Shown one piece after another: positions 1 to 11,989 of a DNA stretch of 64,000 nt. The position numbers were made by a program, and so were the translations under genes. The DNA comes from Ganoderma boninense (taxonomy: Eukaryota > Basidiomycota > Agaricomycetes > Polyporales > Polyporaceae), in contig CM035307.1 in the NCBI GenBank assembly GCA_002900995.3, positions 2,976,001-3,040,000 on the forward strand, in the 5' to 3' direction. Position 1 is the stretch's first letter. Each line of letters opens with the position of its first letter. A model generated the notes under the pieces. That model saw nothing but the letters and a program-made list of their open reading frames with translations. It had not been told where the DNA came from and searched no databases.

Positions 1-2640
1 CTCAAGTTCTCCCTCGTTCGGCCCCGCAAGCAGTGCACGCCTGCGTACCACACAATTCTCGACATATTACACATACAGCCCCCCGCCCAGATGACTCCGA
101 GCAGCAACACTAATAATCATCACCCACTCGCTCTCTCTTGTCCGAGCCCTGCTTCTCTGGCGCAAATCGCAACCGATCCCCCCGCCCAATCAGCGCTGCC
201 TTCTTTTACGGCGTCTTTTCCCAAGTCCAGCCCGTCTACTTACCACCGCTCAGGCCCTCTGCGTCCAGACTCTGCGCGGACTGCGTATCCGCCACACCGG
301 GCATGAACATCCAAACGTTAACCCCCACGTCATCGTGCCACCAAGAGGTCGCGCGCAACTGGCCCACGGGGCTCTTATTACGTCGTTCTGAACATCTCCA
401 GGTCCAGCGGCGCGCCTCGAGTATGCTGCGTGACCCTATTTCCGCCGCCGCGGTTATCATGCCATTGAGTGCGACTCACTGCCTCTAGCCCGCCCTTACG
501 GAAGATTGCCATGAGGTTCCCATGCCCTGTATCTTGAACCCCTCCTACTGCTTCTCTGTCGTCATATCTCACAACTCTAACGATCGGTCGTATTCCTGGC
601 GATCATCTGCCTCCTAGCCGACCGCCCAGCAAAGATTGCGACTCGTCGAGAGTCAAGGCGTGCAGAGTGACCTGTGAATATCGCTTGCAAGCGATGTCAA
701 TTTCGACGCTTGACCGAACCACCCCTCGCACGCATGCCCGCTCACTTGGGAAGTCGCACTTCCAGAAGCAAGTAAAAGGCCCGAAGGCACCCTGGTCTAG
801 CAGCTACACCATTGGGTGATTACTTCGTCATTGTCCACCCTCGGTCCTGCCCGGACCTGACCAGAAAGCAAAACGCGATCCTATCACAAGTAATATATCG
901 ATGGCAGTTGGAGACTTGCTGGGTGAATGCCACCGGGATGTGACGTCGTCAATCCAATGGTCGTAAGTTCCGGATCGGGAGTTTTGTTGCTGCCATTAGC
1001 CAGTCACCCGACCTGCTCTCGGAGTGATACGGTAAGGTCATGACTGGGACGGTGCGACCAGGCTGAAATTTGGGATGGGTATTGATGGATTGGCAGCACG
1101 TTCTTGGTCTGCGCACACGCATGGGGCGTTGTGCTGTCGGGTGAGGGTGTCGTTCATGAAACGAGTTGGAGGCGCCTAGGGAGAGCGGGGTTTGGCTGCC
1201 CGTCACGGCAGAGGCCGGTTGACGCCCAATGTCCGCGGGCCGGGGCGAGAGGAGAGGAACAAATGCGAGAGAAACCATGTCAGAGATGCATGCGGTGGGG
1301 CTTGGAGTGCTTCCCGAGTCCACACATCACAGAACGTGTTCCTCTGACGGCCGCTAGTCGCTCGCTTAGCCCATTCGCCCTGTCTCTCCTCGGCTCCCGG
1401 CCTTCCTTTCGGTCGCGCACTGTGATCCGTTATCCAATCTGTCTCCTTCTTGCACCATCCTCTCACATCCACTTTGTGGCCATCAAGGGGCGTCAATGTT
1501 CTCTTTGACCCAGGGCCGCGTTACGACCGCCTTGTGGAATGTCCGCGCGATTGTGCAAGCACACACGGATCTCATTTCCCTCACCCGGGTGATTCATGCG
1601 GACGCAGTTCCAGCCTAGAAGCGATGCGTTTCGGAAGGCGTGCCGGATTCCAAGGAAAAAGACACACTCGGCCGCCACACGAGAGCCAGCGTGATGACGA
1701 GCAATGTTGCATGGCGCAAACAATGGAGGCGGGGTCGGAACGTGCGGTCCCGAGGGCGCGTCTTATCGATGTTACCAATGCGCTCGCGACGGGCGGACTA
1801 GGAAATATGGTTTATGGATGATCGCACTGCATACGTGTCGTCAACCCCAGCGTGCTCCTGGAAGATAAAATTCAGGGTTGTGTCACAACGTGATTTCGCG
1901 ACGGCGACAAAAGTAGAGCTCAGCACAGATGGTTCTTCCTCCTCGGGTCACTAGCTCCGCACCTTCCCGCCGGATGCCATGGCCTCAGGCCTTCTTCCTG
2001 GACGCCGGCCAAGTGCCTCGGTTCCAATCCTTGTCCGTCGGCGTCCACCCATTCGTGCCGTACATTCCTTCCCCGTGGAGGAACGTCATCCCCCAGCCGT
2101 GGGGCCCGTCGGAATTCCCATGTTCCCCTTGGCTTCCCCGGCGGTGCGGTGCTATCGGGCACCTCCTGTGCCAGGCCCTGGTATATTACCCCCACGCGAT
2201 TTAAGCTCGACGCGGGCAGCCGTTTTGGGTACCCCACCTACGATTCGCCTGATGGTGCTAATCAGATCGACAGCGATCACCCGGCTGACCGAGGGAGGCC
2301 ACAGGACCCTGCAGCCACAAACGCAAGCTCGCGACCGGAGCACCCGGTCTGTGACGTCCGGCCAGCATCCTGGGTTCGGAACCCACGACGCGGAACGGAC
2401 GGGCAGCGGCTTTCGGATTCGGAAACGTGCACCTCTGCTGTGCCCGCCGGGGGGCGACACATAAAACAAAGGTGCCCCATCGCCCTATATCCGGATGACG
2501 CCCCTCCTCGTCTCGCTCCTTGGCAGGGTGGCATTTGGCACCTGCCCCGCGCTCCTGAGGCTGAAACTCGTCCGCCCCCGCTCCGCATCATATTTTTCGA
2601 CTCCACCGAGGCCCGCCCCCCACCGCGGACGACCGTCTCC
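1..2640. other. No supported gene; upstream flank of the DUF6593 gene
   Basis: Reading frames here are short, overlap on both strands and have no recognisable domain or intron structure. The last few hundred bases are the presumed promoter of the plus-strand DUF6593 gene. An AT-rich ATAAAAC stretch lies at about 2461, roughly 180 bases before its ATG. Nothing else is supported. Confidence 0.5.
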
Positions 2641-3537
2641 ATGTCTACCACCGATCTCGTGCTCCGCTTCGAGCACTCTAGCAACCCGAATGCCGACGCC
2701 CGTACCCTCCAAGTGTTACAGATCGTGGACCAGAACAGCGCGAGCGCGGGCCAGAGCACGCTAGCGCTGTACAAGGTTCGTACCTCTCCACTCACCGTTC
2801 TCCATGCCTGCTCGATCCATCCATCGTATTCAACGCCCCCGCAGTTTCACCATCCGAATACGGGCCGAACCACAGGCGTGACCTCGATCCAACGAATAAA
2901 CACAGACACCCAGGTCTGGGAGAATGCGGGGAACATCGACTGGTCGTCAAACACCAGCGGGGCGGTGTACTTTGGCGTCGAGAGGGTACCGCAACGATGA
3001 CTTACTTCATCCGGCTGGGGCGTCGGCTGAACCCCCCGCTGGGCAGGTGTCAATACGTGAACTCCGCAAGCCCAAGAAACCTTCTAGCAAGTGAGTGGAA
3101 AAATCTATCCGAGGTTAGGTTCGACGGACTCACCAGCGCAATCTGCACCCCCTCCGCGCAACCGCGGATGCGCCGGACAGGTCCCGGAGGTTCAGGGTGA
3201 ACAATTCAGAATACAAGTGGAAGCTCGCCGAGAACGGCACAGACATGATTGTGAGCCCCACCCCACGCTGATCCCTCCCCCCTCCCCCTCCCTCCCCACA
3301 CTAGAGTCGAGTCGACGCTGCTGCCGTCTGGCTCCACCACCCTCGATTGCGCTTCGTTAACCTCCGGCCGTGTTCTAGTGCGTCAGCGACAGCCTCGGCA
3401 CCCGGGGGAAGCAGATCGCGGCGTGGACGCAGGACACGCTCACTCTGCGCGTCGCAGAGCGGGCCGAGGGCTTCCTCGACCGTGTCGTTGTGACGTGCTT
3501 CCTTCACCTCTGGTTCAGGCGCTATAGCATCTGGTAG
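2641..3537 (+). CDS. DUF6593 domain protein
   Basis: Five exons (2641-2775, 2845-2985, 3047-3090, 3181-3250, 3379-3537) join in phase to about 182 residues. The product shows the pattern I associate with the fungal DUF6593 family: an N-terminal strand with a hydrophobic LVLRFEHSSNP start, a middle 'NIDWSS' strand (family I/LEW), a 'VRELRKPKK' strand, 'SEYKWKL' (family G.EYKW), and a C-terminal hydrophobic strand 'DRVVVTCFLHLWFRR'. No signal peptide or membrane helix is obvious. The function of the family is unknown to me. A second member lies on the other strand at 16972-17979. The ATG at 2641 was chosen because the family starts directly with this strand. The first exon and the intron 1 acceptor are the least certain parts. 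Confidence 0.72.
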
Positions 3538-4300
3538 TGAGAGCCTAGAGGTGAGGCGCCAGCTCGAGTCCGGGTGGCTGGTCGGGAGGGAACGTTGTCA
3601 GCTGCCTGCTTGCCTGCCTGTTTCATAGGATCCTCGCTCGCCTGGGGCGCAGCGTTGCGTCGTGACGGGATTTCAGAGATGATTTGGTTTAGGGTGGGGT
3701 GCGAGGGTGGCCGGGGAAGCGGCGGTCTGGACTGGTGAACGTGCCTTGAGATGTGTCATATGCCCCTCAGTGCTATGTAGCGATCCTCGCTGTACTTGCG
3801 TCGTTAGTGTATTTAAAGTAATTCTCGGGTGTAGAGTACACAACCTGATTTAATGCTTTGTACGTGTACGGTACCTATAAATCTCTGTATGTGAAGAGTC
3901 GAGATGAGAATGGCGGATGGATGGAAGGGAGAAGAACACCTAGCGTTCAATATCGGAGGATTTTGAGCCCACATGTTGACGACTAGAATCCACCGAAAAG
4001 TCGTTGAAAGCCGGCAGTTAATACCTCCGGGACTGCCGACGTTCCGTGGAAGACAGAATGCGGGAAAGAGATGGCTGACATTGCCGTGATAGCCTACACA
4101 TGTGTGGGAAGCGGGATGAGAGCGCGCAGGAGCCAGGATACGGGGCCGCGCCAGACGCGCCGATATCACTGGAGATGACCAGTCAGACGCGACAACTGCG
4201 TACACCAATGAGGGGATCTCGAACAGGATTGAAGGGTGAACAGCAAAGCCCGATGGCGACGAGAGGACGAACAAGCTGCGTGGAGATGCAGCAGACGGCA
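3538..4300. other. Intergenic, between convergent genes
   Basis: This stretch holds the 3' flanks of the DUF6593 gene and of RPB12, which converge here. A minus-strand open frame of about 160 codons exists, but it is low in recognisable features and has no intron logic. No gene is supported. Confidence 0.5.
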
Positions 4301-4648
4301 TCACCGCGCCTCGAACTGAACCACTGAATAGGATGAAAAATTAGTGCAATGCCGCGTGCCCGTCACGAGACAACGCACTTCTAGTAGTCCTCTTTTTGTA
4401 CATGATACGATGGCCACAATGCCTGCAACGGATGGGCTCACGGGGCCTGATCTCGTTGGAAGCGCCACAATCTGCAGGCAGAGAAGGTGGGAGATGAACA
4501 CGTTCAGCGAACGGATTTCCGAGTCTCGGGCTCGCTCACCTGCACACAAGTACGACATCTCCTGGCGCCCTGGCCCACCGAATGAGTGGGGAGGATTAGC
4601 CCCGTAACCGCCACTGCCGTGGTTGTTGCTGCCTTGCTGGGAGCTCAT
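4301..4648 (-). CDS. RPB12: RNA polymerase I/II/III subunit RPABC4 (Rpb12)
   Basis: Three exons, with exon 1 at 4540-4648 and a last exon of a few codons, give a 74-residue protein. The C-terminal half is the zinc-ribbon subunit shared by the three nuclear RNA polymerases. It has C35-x2-C38 and C52-x2-C55 as zinc ligands, then the basic '[17 protein letters not shown]' ending typical of the family. The last intron uses a GTGCGT donor and a short CAG acceptor just before 'MVQFEAR'. The N-terminal 30 residues are a Gly/Ser/Asn-rich extension, longer than the bare zinc-ribbon core and probably disordered. The start ATG is the first in frame and follows a GC-rich leader. The next annotated gene on this upstream side starts about 1.85 kb away and is divergent. 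Confidence 0.93.
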   Translation of the reverse strand: MSSQQGSNNHGSGGYGANPPHSFGGPGRQEMSYLCAGERARDSEIRSLNVFISHLLCLQIVALPTRSGPVSPSVAGIVAIVSCTKRGLLEVRCLVTGTRHCTNFSSYSVVQFEAR

Positions 4649-6501
4649 GTCGGGGGTCGTCGCGGTGGTGGCGGGTTACAAGGCTCGTTCGCGCGTAGCG
4701 AGGATACGGGTACGTAAGCTCCATTTTTCCAGAAAAGGAAGGACGTATCCTACTCGGGCTACTGCGTCGCGTCTCAGCCTCCTGTTTTTCCGCAACACTG
4801 GCATAGCAACATAAATGAACGCCAAATTCGAGAATGCGGCAGGTTTGCCGCCGTGCCGGCTTGCTTTTGTCGTTGGCTGCGTGGAATGCTGCGTGTTGAC
4901 TGTCGGTATTTGGGGACTGTCGGTGTGTGGCAAACAGTTGTGTGAGCTTGTTTGGCTGCGCACTCATGGCTAAACGCCACATCGGCTTTTGTGTATAGAC
5001 GCCGGGAGGCATGGCAGGCACCGAGGCACGCAACCATCGCAGCTGTCCATGGGAAGCCGGCAGAATGAACTTCAGAAGCCATCTCCCGTGCCTTGCATCG
5101 CTGTGCCTCGCGACTTCATCTCCAGCAACCCCAATGAACTTCATTTTGAAGGGCCAGCCAACCATAAGACCCTCATAGAGCGCGCACACTTTAATCGTTA
5201 CGTCCGACCAACATCGGGCCTACCTTCCATCACACGCGTTTGCTGCAACGGAACCGGTCGCTGCGGTCGAGTCACTGGAGTGAAACGCCTTCATTCGCAG
5301 GCGAAACACGCTGCGGACGAGTCCACAGCATCTGAATACAAGCGAATGGCCGCGAGAGGTCGTGAATTGCTTTGCGTAGCGCGTTGGGTGGCGAGTCGGC
5401 GACGCATCTGGGCGTCCGTCATGACGATCAGCTCACGATGCAACATAGAGCGATGTCAGCTTGCTGCGCGGCGTCCACAGGCAGAAAAATGCCCGGTAAC
5501 TATGACCGTCTGGCGCCAGAGACTTGGGCAACGCGCCGACCGGAGGTTGCATTTCGACAAACTTGTCTCTCGGCATCGACAACGAATACCTCCAGCCGCA
5601 GGAATCATTAGTTGCGATCGCCTGTCTGTTCCGTCAGCGCTCAGCAACCGCACTGTTCAGCAACCCGCAAGGTGTAGTTGGATCGCGCGTTGACAATCAG
5701 CCAATGACGGCCAGCGGGCTGGTTGGGACCTACAAGGAGTGACGAGCATTCTTGTGGCGGCCGAGGCGAATTTCGTGGTTGTCGTCGTCACCACAGAGAT
5801 GACAGGCGACATATCCACATCCACAGGCAACGCAAGGTGGAGCTACTTAAAAGCGAGCACTTGTGTATTTAGAGGTTGGACTGGAGGAGCTGCGGACCGC
5901 GATTCCGTTGTTATCGCATCGCTGGAAATAACCTGGTATCCATCAGAACGTATGTGGGGGCGCTCAGAGAGATCAGTGCGGACGGCAATAGAGCATGATT
6001 CGTGCAGTGCGAGTGATGGGCCGGGATGGGCTGGAGGTTGCGGGTGGGGCCGTCGGGGGCTGGCGGGCACAGCGAGGAGGCGAGAGAGGCGCCGGTGGCA
6101 CACTTAATGGTGGGTGTGGCACGCGGCGGGGATGGAGGGTTGATCGTCGCAAGCTGGAGGCGGGGGCGGACATATGGACGGTGGCTATTGCCTTGTCGAC
6201 TGGCGGGTCGTGCGGAGGCAGTGAGAGGATCGATGTGCATCTGGTCGCGAGCTTGGGCCATCTTGTCTCCAGGTGCGGAGTGTCGTCCGTGGCTGGCTGA
6301 CATGTGCAGTATCTCCTCTGCCGCTGCGCGCTCATGGCAACCAGTTTCTCTCGCCTCGTTTCCAAGGCGGCAGCCCATTATATTCCCCAGCCATGGCCCC
6401 ATTGTCCAAGGTTGTCCCCACCCGGCTTCCTCTTCCCCTGTCTCCGCCCTAGGCCTTGCCTCCGCCTCCGTCTCGCTTCTTCCTCTTCTCCACCGTCCAC
6501 G
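4649..6501. other. Divergent intergenic region, no gene recognised
   Basis: This lies between the starts of RPB12 (minus) and the Ser-rich orphan (plus), so it should hold both promoters. A plus-strand frame at 4989-5693 runs for 234 codons, but its composition (many Arg, Cys and Trp, no repeats or motifs) looks like a chance GC-rich frame. An ATTATATT element near 6377 could serve the downstream gene. Confidence 0.45.
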
Positions 6502-7444
6502 ATGACGACCCTCCCTTCCTTCGTAGAGCTCATGGCCTCCCTTGGCCTCGGGGGTCCCGACGACGCCCCCGAACCCACAAAGCTCTCCGTTCACCATTCT
6601 CGTTCCTCTTCTCATTCCTCCACTGCTTCCGCTTTCTCCGCCGCATCTTCCAGCAATGTACCATCAGCATCCAGCAATATTTATCCTGTTCAGCACCAGC
6701 TCAACCACAAGCATTCTTCCCCCGCCATTGTCGTCTCTTCTCATGAGGGCTCCCCGGAGCGAGACATGCCCCACGACGTCCGTCGGGCAAGGGCCACCAC
6801 CAGATATTCTCCCTATGGTTCTGTTGTGAGTCTTCCCCTACCATCTGGCGCCCCCAGAACGGCTTCTCATTCGAAGCAGAACCATTCAAGGAAGGCAAGT
6901 ATGCCTACCCTCAACGCCGAGCGGACCCTCGAACGTCCCGCCCGAGTGAGTACTCTGCGTCTCGGCTGTATCTCTTGCGTCATACCCTGACCGGTCTTCT
7001 CAGGCTCTTTCAACTTCTCCTCGCCTCTCCCCCATCAGTGCGTCCTTCCGCGGACGACGTTCCCGCCGGCCAGAGAACCTCACTCTGTCCGATGCCGACC
7101 TGATGGCGAATACACCCATTTCCTCTTATTTGCGCCGAAGGACGCCCCAGAACTCTCCGACATCGCCGACATTTGCGCGGGACCGTGACGCCGCAGTCTC
7201 TCACCCGCTTACCATCCCCGCCCTCCCCACCCTCCTCTCTCCGGCTTCATTTGCGACCCAGTCGTCAGATAGTGAAGACGACGAGATGGAAGGCGTGCCC
7301 GAGCCCGAGTTCCAGCTCGGCCAACCTCAACCTCACATCAGTGGCACCAGCCCACTCTGGCAGTCGCGCTATTGCGACTCTCCTGTGTCTCCTCGCATCT
7401 CCATCTGTGCGCCGATTTCTTCCGAAATCGTGCCCGTTGCTTGA
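6502..7444 (+). CDS. Ser-rich protein, conserved LPSFVELMASLGL start
   Basis: Two exons (6502-6945 and 7004-7444) join in phase 0 to 294 residues. I do not recognise a catalytic domain. The N-terminus 'MTTLPSFVELMASLGL' looks like a short amphipathic motif, and I believe similar starts occur in other basidiomycete hypothetical proteins. The rest is Ser/Pro/His-rich and probably disordered. It has basic patches 'RRRTPQNSP' and 'RGRRSRRPE', several SP sites that could be phosphorylated, and an acidic 'SSDSEDDEMEGVPEPEFQ' stretch near the C-terminus. It could be a regulatory or scaffold protein. The start was chosen because this conserved-looking motif begins at the ATG after a pyrimidine-rich leader. 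Confidence 0.65.
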
Positions 7445-8772
7445 TGAACATTCAAGCACCTTCAAATCCTCCGCCACATCGGATTTCACCCCGCCCATCC
7501 TCCCCCTGCGCTCGTACGCGCTCTGTCCATCATTCCACATACCCCGCCATCTACCCTTCCATACCTCGCCCGTGCAACTGGGCTTGCGTATCCACCCACC
7601 ACCACCCCGCAGCACCGACCCCGCACCCTCCGCCCCTCAAACTTAAAACTTGTATCGTATAATGATCTTGTACGATAGAACTCCAGGGGTCGTGCGCTTT
7701 CCTCGTGCCTCTTAGTCGACATTCCTTCAGTTTGTCTCGGACGCTTATTATTCGTTGCCTACCTCGCTTGCCTAAGACTGTCGCTCCTTACACTTCCAAC
7801 CCCAACCTCCGGCGTGCACCGCAGTCCTTACCCCTACGCCACACACCGCGCGCATTGCTATCCCTATTGCTGCGATCGTCCCCCTCGCACTTAGAGTTGT
7901 CTCTTGCATGGCACCTCACTCACACTCACTCCGCTATCACCTGTACTGCTTTCGACGCTGATCCCCAGTAGTTTGATCACCCATACGCTAATCGCTTTCG
8001 CCTGGGCCCTCCTCAGTACAGTACTTCATCCGAGTACTTACTACCAGCCATCCCGGCGCGCCCACACACCCCTGGTTGTCGCGTTGCGTCGTTTACTGAA
8101 CGCGCTCGCGCTCCTCGCATCTCAGACCGGCACGCCCGCCTCTCGAGTCTGCGGTCCGCATCACCCCTCGACGCACCTCGTCGCGTTGCGGGCGAGTATG
8201 CGGAGGCAGTGTGCGCCCTTCGGTCGGGAGGGCCTGGCGACCCACGCTCCTTCCTGGCATCTCGGACTGTTGTCGTGTACATGCTGTCTTGCGATCGACA
8301 GCACCACCTCGTCGTATCGGTCGTGCGTTCTATCCATACTTTGCATGTCTCGTACATAGCGCACATAGCACTGCTAGCCGCTTTCGAATGCGATCCTATT
8401 GGGTGCATCCACAGAACGTTGACCTAGGTTGTCTGTTCGTCGCCAAATCGGCGACAGATCGTGAGTCCATCGTAGAAGACATAGGGATTCGGACGTCAGT
8501 CGTTGCCATCCTGCTCCGATGCTACAGCTGCATTCCCCCGATGCGCAAAAATAGTACACAGTCCTGCAGGTAAATAAATTCCGTCCACTCACCCTCACAT
8601 GTTCAACAGATTGCGAAGGTTCTGTTGCGGAGCTGTACGGTGCCGTCGTCAGGGAATAGCCAAGGAAACAACGGTGCGGTGTGCACATGTTCATCCTGAC
8701 CATCCTGGCAATGGCATCTTGCGTGCAGTGACGCTGACCGGATGGGAGCACGTCCTGTGAAGAGGCGAGGGC
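7445..8772. other. Intergenic between convergent genes
   Basis: Pyrimidine-rich 3' flank of the Ser-rich gene, then the 3' flank of the GPATCH11-like gene. Open frames on both strands are short and mutually overlapping, and none has recognisable features. Confidence 0.5.
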
Positions 8773-10268
8773 TCAGTCGTGGGCATCCTCATCTTCGCCG
8801 GGGCAGTTACTCTCCATGTCTTCGACATCGTTGTACTGGGTACCGCACCAGAAGCAGTACGAGTACTTCTGGCGCAGATAGTCCAACACAAGGGTGAGCC
8901 GGTCGTGCGCCTGTGATAGTGATATCCCATTTAGCTCAGAACGCAAGCCTCAAGAGATATACACCTAAAGGACGTACCCCGAGCCGAAGGAACTGAACGG
9001 CCTCCTGGAGCTCTTCCTCTGAATACGGCGACTTGCGAAGTTCTGCCTTCTCGATCCCGTCTTCATCATCCAAGTCTTCTAACGTCGACTTCAGGGGCCG
9101 CAGCGCTTCAGCCTGCATCTTAGCTCGCAAACGGCCCTCGAGCGAGTGCCCAGCCTGCCGTTGCTGGATCGCCGTGACCAGCACAGGGTCGTCGAGCGCG
9201 TCGAGCAAGCCGTCCGGGAACGTCTCCGGGCTCTCCGGATTTAACCACAACACGTTGAACTGTCCAGCAGCGAGTGTCCGGTGTCCACGAACGCCATAAT
9301 CAGCACCCAATCCCTGAATTGGTATAACCACGGCGAAAATGCGAGTCGCGCGTGACGACAGAATGTTAAACGTACCTGAATATCTGCCTTCTCATCCAGG
9401 GTCGCGCAGGTTCGCTGCGCGGGATGCAGCCTCCCCGACGCGCGCCGTTCCTCGTACTCCTGCCGCGCGCGGTCGCGAAATGACGTATGTGTCCGCTCCT
9501 CCGCCATCCGTGCCATCTTGGCAAGCCGCTCGGACGCGCTGGGCGATGCGGCGCGGGGGCGTTTGCCCAGTCCGATGCCCTTCTTACCTGCCAATGCGTG
9601 CTCCGGTCAGTATCAGTGATGAGTTGCGGGTAGGCCAGAAGGGTGATTGTGACGAGGATCATGGAGATGGAGGTAAAGACGAGAGGGAACGCACCTTCCC
9701 ATTCGTTCAGCGCGAGCGGAACTTTACGATGTGAGGTGCTGGAACTTGTCTCAGGGACTGGAGCGTCCTCCTTCACAGCGGCCTCGAGGGCATGCAGCGC
9801 GGGGCGCGCACCAATCCCCGCTCGTACAGGACCCGCATTCTTCTCCTGTACCTGTGGCAGACCCCCGTCCTGGTTCGGATTCGAGCTTGAGCCCGCTTCA
9901 CGCTCCTCGCTAGCCTGGGATGCTCTCCCAGCGGGTGCCCCCTCCAACCCCTTCCCCTCCTTGCCCAAGGCTTCGCCTGGCTTGAACCCCATCTTCATCA
10001 TCATCGCGAGAGCCTTGTTCTGCTGCCCACTCTCTTCCGCCTCCTCGCGCGCCCGCTCGAACAGGCTGCGGCCCAAGGCCTCCTCGCGAGCCTCGCGCTC
10101 GCGCTCCTTGAGGCTCTTCGTGCGGTTCTGCTCATTCTTCAGCGCGGCACGCTTAAGGGTCTCCTTGCGACGCTCTCCATACGTCTTTGGAGCGGAGGAC
10201 TTGGATGAGGATGAGGTGGCTTCGACAAGGAACTTGTCCGAAAGGTAGTCATCCTCTTCGTCAGACAT
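8773..10268 (-). CDS. GPATCH11: G-patch domain protein 11 homologue
   Basis: Four exons (9695-10268, 9376-9587, 8978-9259, 8773-8910) splice in phase to about 401 residues. The start 'MSDEEDDYLSDKFL' and the following Arg/Lys/Glu-rich coiled-coil stretch match the GPATCH11/CCDC75 family. A G-patch core follows ('MMMKMGFKPGEALGKEGKG', about residues 86-104), then 'KKGIGLGKR' and a long charged helix ending in 'CATLDEKADIQ'. The C-terminal DUF4187 module is present, with 'DYLRQKYSYCFWCGTQYND' followed by 'ESNCPGEDEDAHD'. Its CxxC plus a later Cys suggest metal binding. Relatives are linked to spliceosome-type RNA helicase partners and, in vertebrates, to kinetochores. Here a nuclear RNA role is inferred. 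Confidence 0.9.
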
Positions 10269-10787
10269 AGTAGCGCGACGTTGGGAGTAGATGAAGGCGT
10301 TTGGGAGGAGTGGTCACCACGCGGGAACGCGGGGCACGCTATGCAGTGAAGCGCGCATGACCGCGACCGCCCGGCTCCAACAGCTCACCATTTATCCTCG
10401 TCACAAGACGCACATTCGATGGTAGCGTACGCGATAATGAAGGGTCGTAACAAACGTTGCTAGTCATCCATTAAAAAGCCATGCGATACAACAAGTGCGA
10501 TTTTATGTGGGTTTTGATAATAATTAGCGTGTGCAAAGCCGCTTGGATTGATGAAGCGACATTACAAGTTGACGAACGAAAAACGGCACCAGACCGCTGT
10601 AGGAACGGGTGGGTAACGCAGCGGGACAAACGAAACCCAACATATATATGGTCGATCGGAACTGGGAGCGGGGGAATGGGGTGCATGGTGATGATTGGCG
10701 GATTCATGGGGGGTAACGAAGGGAATCTGCAGCGAGGGCGGACGCAGAGACCGTCAACTAGAATCCTTGTGTGTATGATCAGGGGGC
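10269..10787. other. GPATCH11 promoter flank and RRM-gene 3' flank
   Basis: Both flanking genes are on the minus strand. This stretch therefore holds the upstream region of the GPATCH11-like gene and the downstream region of the RRM gene. No coding signal is seen. Confidence 0.5.
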
Positions 10788-11989
10788 TTAGGCAGCGGCA
10801 GCTGCAGCTGCAGCGGGCGCAGCCTCAGCTGCCTTCGCCGTCTCCTCCGCCTTGACCTCACCCTCCTCCGAGACATCGTCGTGGGGGGTGTTCACCGCGA
10901 TCTTGACCGCGATGGTTCTGCCACCGACCTCCTTGCCATCGAGAGCCGCGATGGCCTTCTTCTGTTGCTCTTCGTCGCCGACGTCGACGAAGCCGTAGCC
11001 CTTGCTCTTGCGGGGCTTGCCCCAGCGACGGCGCACAATGCGCGCCGACTTGGCTTCGATCCCTGCCTCAGTGAAGAGAGTAGCGAGGCCAGCGTCGTCA
11101 ATGCTGAAACCTAGGTTGGCGACGAAGAGCATGGTCTTCGAGGGCTCGCCAACCGGGTCCTCACCGGCAGGGCGAGGAGTGCGTGGGGCACGGGGCTTGC
11201 GCTGTTTAGGCTTCTTCTCCGCCTCAGCAGAGGCGGCCTCGCCGTCGGTAGTGGCGGGCGCCTCACCATCGGCGACCTTGCGCTTGGGCTTGCGCTGTGG
11301 CGAGAAGCAAGGCTGAGCCCTCGCGTTCGGGTGCATATATGCGCGAAAAACGAACACTTACGGCCTTCTTCTTCTTCTTAGGCTTGTCCGCATCGCCAGA
11401 GTCGGCCGCAGCGTCAGCCTTGGTGGCATCGGCATCGCCGTTCGCCTCGGCCTCGCTGACTTCCCCAGGGACGGACTTGCTGCCACGGCGGCCAGTCCTC
11501 CTCTTGAAGCGCTTCTGCTTCTTCTCCTTGTCCTTCTGGTCGGCGGGCTTGGCAATCTCGACAATGACGGTGCGGCCGTCGAGCTCCTTCTTGTCAAGCT
11601 GGTCGACAGCCTTCTGAGCAGCCTCCGCAGTGGTGAACGAGACAAAGCCATAGCCCGCAGAACGGGTGCCGCCACGCATGATGACCTGGGCCGAGAGACT
11701 GGGAGTGGCGCGTGAGCATCGATGCGCACGCAAAGGCTGAAGACAGTGCTGCGGGGTCGACTTACACCTCGGTCTGAACAGGCGCGAAGAACGCCTTCAG
11801 CCCTTCATCCGTGGTGGAGTACGCAAGGTTGCCGGCGAAGACCTGAAAGGGGGGCCAGTTGACGAACGCGTGCCACGTCAGAGATGGAAGTGGACGTACC
11901 TTGAAGCCCGGAGTCTCGTCGACGACCGACTCTTGCGCAGCCGGAGGCACGCCGTTCTCAGTGACAGGGGCGGCGGGGGCGTCAGACAT
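10788..11989 (-). CDS. Two-RRM RNA-binding protein
   Basis: Four exons (11900-11989, 11766-11842, 11362-11698, 10788-11294) give 336 residues in phase. RRM1 spans about residues 31-105, with RNP2-like 'VFAGNLAYST' and RNP1-like 'SAGYGFVSF'. RRM2 spans about 222-297, with 'MLFVANLGFSIDD' and 'KSKGYGFVDV'. The linker is highly basic (KKQKRFKRR, KKKKKARKPKRK) and then Ala/Glu-rich. The tail is acidic and ends in a poly-Ala tract. This arrangement resembles fungal two-RRM proteins of the Sbp1/RNP type, but I cannot assign an orthologue. Translation or mRNA storage is possible, and nucleolar use is suggested only by the basic linker. The start is set at the ATG giving a short acidic leader before RRM1; an upstream in-frame ATG at 12139 is less likely. 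Confidence 0.88.

Noticed and set aside
1920..2240. Pro/Trp-rich plus-strand frame before the DUF6593 gene
   Set aside because: Looks protein-like over a short stretch, but no start, splice partner or family could be supported.
4596..5189. 197-codon minus-strand frame upstream of RPB12
   Set aside because: It overlaps the start of RPB12 in a different frame; RPB12 is certain and this has no features.
4989..5693. 234-codon plus-strand frame
   Set aside because: Composition and lack of any motif or intron structure fit a chance frame in GC-rich promoter DNA.
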